From contig DAOVKF010000064.1 in the NCBI GenBank assembly GCA_030631915.1, positions 1-8,684 on the forward strand: 8,684 nucleotides of DNA, in the 5' to 3' direction. Numbering within the stretch: the first letter of the stretch is position 1; each line of letters starts with the position of its first letter. This stretch comes from Candidatus Omnitrophota bacterium (GTDB taxonomy: Bacteria; Omnitrophota; Gorgyraeia; Tantalellales; Tantalellaceae). The notes beneath the pieces were generated by a model, which ran no database searches, was not told the origin of the DNA, and worked only from the letters and a program-made list of their open reading frames with translations. Below, piece after piece: positions 7,562 to 8,684 of the stretch. Made by a program: the position numbers and the translations under genes.

Positions 7562-7621
7562 TTCACGGACGCGCGGATAACCGGGACCATGGAATATGAT
7601 CTGATAGGAGAACGCGTATGA
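7562..7621 (+). pseudogene. Detached in-frame tail of the rimO TRAM domain after the TAA at 7559-7561
   Basis: Reading on in the rimO frame past the TAA gives 19 codons, FTDARITGTMEYDLIGERV, then TGA at 7619-7621. The stretch ITGTMEYDLIGE is what normally closes RimO proteins (family pattern: G-D/E-F-x-x-V-x-I-T-x-x-x-x-Y-D-L-x-G-E). The TAA sits exactly where the family has Asp or Glu between Gly and a hydrophobic residue, with no insertion or deletion needed. The TGA overlaps the pgsA ATG (ATGA at 7618-7621), the usual arrangement for coupled genes. The apparent 56-base gap between rimO and pgsA is therefore former, or still translated, rimO coding sequence. What I see is the frame and the motif; nonsense mutation, sequence error or readthrough are inferences. 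Confidence 0.85.
7606..7610 (+). promoter_or_regulatory. Ribosome binding site of pgsA
   Basis: AGGAG, 7 nt before the ATG at 7618, is the clearest Shine-Dalgarno in the window. It lies inside the rimO tail codons (Ile-Gly-Glu), so it served as coding sequence and ribosome site together. It lets pgsA be translated even if ribosomes stop at the early rimO TAA 56 nt upstream. Confidence 0.8.
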
Positions 7622-8208
7622 ACCTGCCCAATAAGATCACGTTAGCCCGGATATGCCTGACCTTTGTCTTCATGTTCTTCCTGTTCTCAAAGGGTCTGAT
7701 ATTCAAGTCACTGGCCCTGGCCGTCTTTTGCGTCGCGGTATTCAGCGATTACCTGGACGGATTCATAGCCCAGAAGCACGGCATCACGTCCGATTTCGGC
7801 AAACTGATGGACCCCATAGCCGATAAAGTGCTGACATTGGCGGCCTTTCTCGCTTTTGTGGAGATGAAGCTCATCCCCGCGTGGATGGTGGTGATAATCA
7901 TAATGAGAGAACTGTCGATAACCGGGCTGAGGATCCTGGCGCTCAAGAACAGGGAAGTGCTGCAGGCGGGCGCGGGGGGCAAACATAAGACCGTTTCACA
8001 GATGGTATCGATATTCGTTATCCTGGTATTCGTGATCTTCAAAGAGGCCGGCGTAAGGACTTTCGGTTTCTGGGATCCTTCTTTTGAATACTGGTACCGG
8101 CAGATCATTTTCGTGTTGATGCTCGTGACGGTCATACTCACGATCGCGAGCGGAGCTTCGTATATGATCGGGAACAGGAAATATCTTCAGAATGAAAAAA
8201 ACGCGTAA
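7618..8208 (+). CDS. pgsA: CDP-diacylglycerol--glycerol-3-phosphate 3-phosphatidyltransferase (PGP synthase)
   Basis: Integral membrane enzyme that transfers a phosphatidyl group from CDP-diacylglycerol to glycerol-3-phosphate, making phosphatidylglycerophosphate, the committed step to phosphatidylglycerol. The 196-aa product opens with MNLPNKITLARI, the usual PgsA N-terminus, and has the CDP-alcohol phosphotransferase signature at 44-69: D44-x2-D47-G48-x2-A51-Q52-x8-G61-x3-D65-x3-D69. The four metal/catalytic aspartates and both glycines are present with exact spacing, but the Arg that usually follows Ala is Gln (CAG at 7771-7773). Several hydrophobic segments (about 10-25, 30-44, 70-95, 128-142, 160-182) fit a polytopic protein of normal size. 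The start ATG has a good SD. The last 17 nt overlap pgpA, so the next enzyme of the pathway is translationally linked. Phosphatidylserine synthase and other family members are less likely, given the N-terminus and the pgpA partner. Confidence 0.95.
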   Translation: MNLPNKITLARICLTFVFMFFLFSKGLIFKSLALAVFCVAVFSDYLDGFIAQKHGITSDFGKLMDPIADKVLTLAAFLAFVEMKLIPAWMVVIIIMRELSITGLRILALKNREVLQAGAGGKHKTVSQMVSIFVILVFVIFKEAGVRTFGFWDPSFEYWYRQIIFVLMLVTVILTIASGASYMIGNRKYLQNEKNA

Positions 8209-8653
8209 GGCCGTATACGCGGTCGCTACGGTATTCGGCCTGGGCATGTCCCGGGTCGCTCCCGGGACATGGGGAACTCTCGCCGGCCTGCCGGTGTGCC
8301 TGGCATTGCACGGTCACGCCGCGGTCTATGTCCTTGTTTTTTTATGTCTGTTCGCCGCCGGTGTCGTCTCTGCCGGCAGAGTCGAATCGGAAGAGGGTGT
8401 TAAGGACCCTCCTTTTGTTATTATCGACGAGTTCGCCGGCGTCTTTCCCGTTTTTTTCCTTATCCCCCTTACGCCGTTATACGTGATCGTCGGGTTTTGC
8501 GTGTACCGTCTTTTAGACATTATAAAGGTCCCGCCCATGAGAAAGTTAGAGGATATCCAGGGGGGATGGGGCATAATGCTGGATGATCTCGCGGCCGGGA
8601 TATACGCCAATCTTCTGCTTCGTTTGCTCCTGTTCTTAACCGCAAGAACCTGA
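8192..8653 (+). CDS. pgpA: Phosphatidylglycerophosphatase A
   Basis: Membrane phosphatase that dephosphorylates phosphatidylglycerophosphate to phosphatidylglycerol, the step directly after PgsA. The 153-aa product has the PgpA motifs in order: GMSRVAPGTWGTLAG (18-32), the acidic EEGVKDPPFVIIDEFAG (67-83, D79/E80), YRLLDIIKVPPMR (105-117, R106, D109, K112) and GGWGIMLDDLAAG (124-136, D131/D132). Hydrophobic stretches at about 42-60, 82-104 and 138-150 fit a small multi-pass protein. The family usually has KPxP where this one has KVPP, a mild deviation. Start ATG 8192 overlaps the pgsA end by 17 nt, with AGGAA (8176-8180) 11 nt upstream as SD, so its translation is probably coupled to pgsA. 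Length is close to normal for the family (about 150-170 aa). A perfect inverted repeat lies in the codons of the first motif. Confidence 0.95.
   Translation: MKKTRKAVYAVATVFGLGMSRVAPGTWGTLAGLPVCLALHGHAAVYVLVFLCLFAAGVVSAGRVESEEGVKDPPFVIIDEFAGVFPVFFLIPLTPLYVIVGFCVYRLLDIIKVPPMRKLEDIQGGWGIMLDDLAAGIYANLLLRLLLFLTART
8245..8271 (+). repeat. Perfect 11-bp inverted repeat with 5-nt loop early in pgpA
   Basis: CATGTCCCGGG (8245-8255), loop TCGCT, CCCGGGACATG (8261-8271). The arms are exact reverse complements and stop at a G/G mismatch outside. In RNA this would be a strong GC-rich hairpin centred about 65 nt after the pgpA start codon. No T-run follows (next bases GGGGAACT), so it is not an intrinsic terminator. 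It coincides with codons of the conserved MSRVAPGTW motif, which limits how freely it could arise or change. Confidence 0.7.
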
Positions 8654-8684
8654 ATATCCTCCCTGTACGGAACATGGTAAACAA
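8654..8684. other. Sequence after pgpA to window end
   Basis: Thirty-one bases with no hairpin or T-run, so no terminator is seen. An ATG at 8674 opens M-V-N and then runs off the edge; it could start a next gene (cinA is common at this place in related gene orders), but three codons and no clear SD do not support a call. Confidence 0.3.

Noticed and set aside
7562..7617. rimO-pgsA spacer as a promoter or regulatory region
   Set aside because: It reads as conserved RimO tail codons in frame; apart from the pgsA SD, no promoter or hairpin is seen.
1..8684. Novel multi-gene system, mobile element, CRISPR array, tRNA or riboswitch
   Set aside because: Every gene belongs to a recognised housekeeping family, no direct-repeat arrays or terminal repeats were found, and there is no gene-free stretch longer than about 60 bases.

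Overview
The window is a compact run of eight housekeeping genes, all on the + strand, with gaps or overlaps of tens of bases or fewer and no visible internal terminator or opposing gene. In order: the 3' part of pnp (polynucleotide phosphorylase, start off the left edge), dut (dUTPase), uppP (undecaprenyl-diphosphatase), ftsK/spoIIIE (DNA translocase), a rodZ-like membrane HTH protein, rimO (ribosomal protein S12 methylthiotransferase), pgsA (phosphatidylglycerophosphate synthase) and pgpA (phosphatidylglycerophosphatase A). About 31 bases follow pgpA.

The organism is a bacterium of moderately high GC, by eye in the mid-50s percent, with frequent ATA (Ile) and AGG (Arg) codons and several genes lacking a strong Shine-Dalgarno. 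The neighbourhood pnp ... ftsK/spoIIIE - rodZ-like - (rimO) - pgsA resembles the conserved block that in Bacillus and Clostridium leads on to cinA and recA. The presence of uppP, rodZ, ftsK, pgsA and pgpA implies a peptidoglycan wall and phosphatidylglycerol membranes. An uncultured lineage such as Omnitrophota or a relative is my guess from this style of gene order and codon use, but the sequence alone does not prove it.

Functionally the run mixes RNA turnover (pnp), nucleotide-pool hygiene (dut), wall lipid-carrier recycling (uppP), chromosome segregation at division (ftsK), cell-shape/membrane HTH (rodZ-like), ribosome modification (rimO) and two consecutive steps of phosphatidylglycerol synthesis (pgsA then pgpA, overlapping by 17 nt). 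Spacing suggests one transcript or a few overlapping ones.

I see no mobile element, CRISPR, RNA gene, defence system or novel multi-gene system. The most notable anomaly is in rimO. Its frame is closed by a TAA at 7559-7561, yet the same frame continues for 19 more codons that read as the normal, conserved end of the RimO TRAM domain, finishing at a TGA that overlaps the pgsA ATG. This looks like a single-codon nonsense change, a sequence error, or (less likely) stop readthrough. Secondary observations are a Gln in place of the usual Arg in the PgsA catalytic signature, and a perfect 11-bp inverted repeat early in pgpA.
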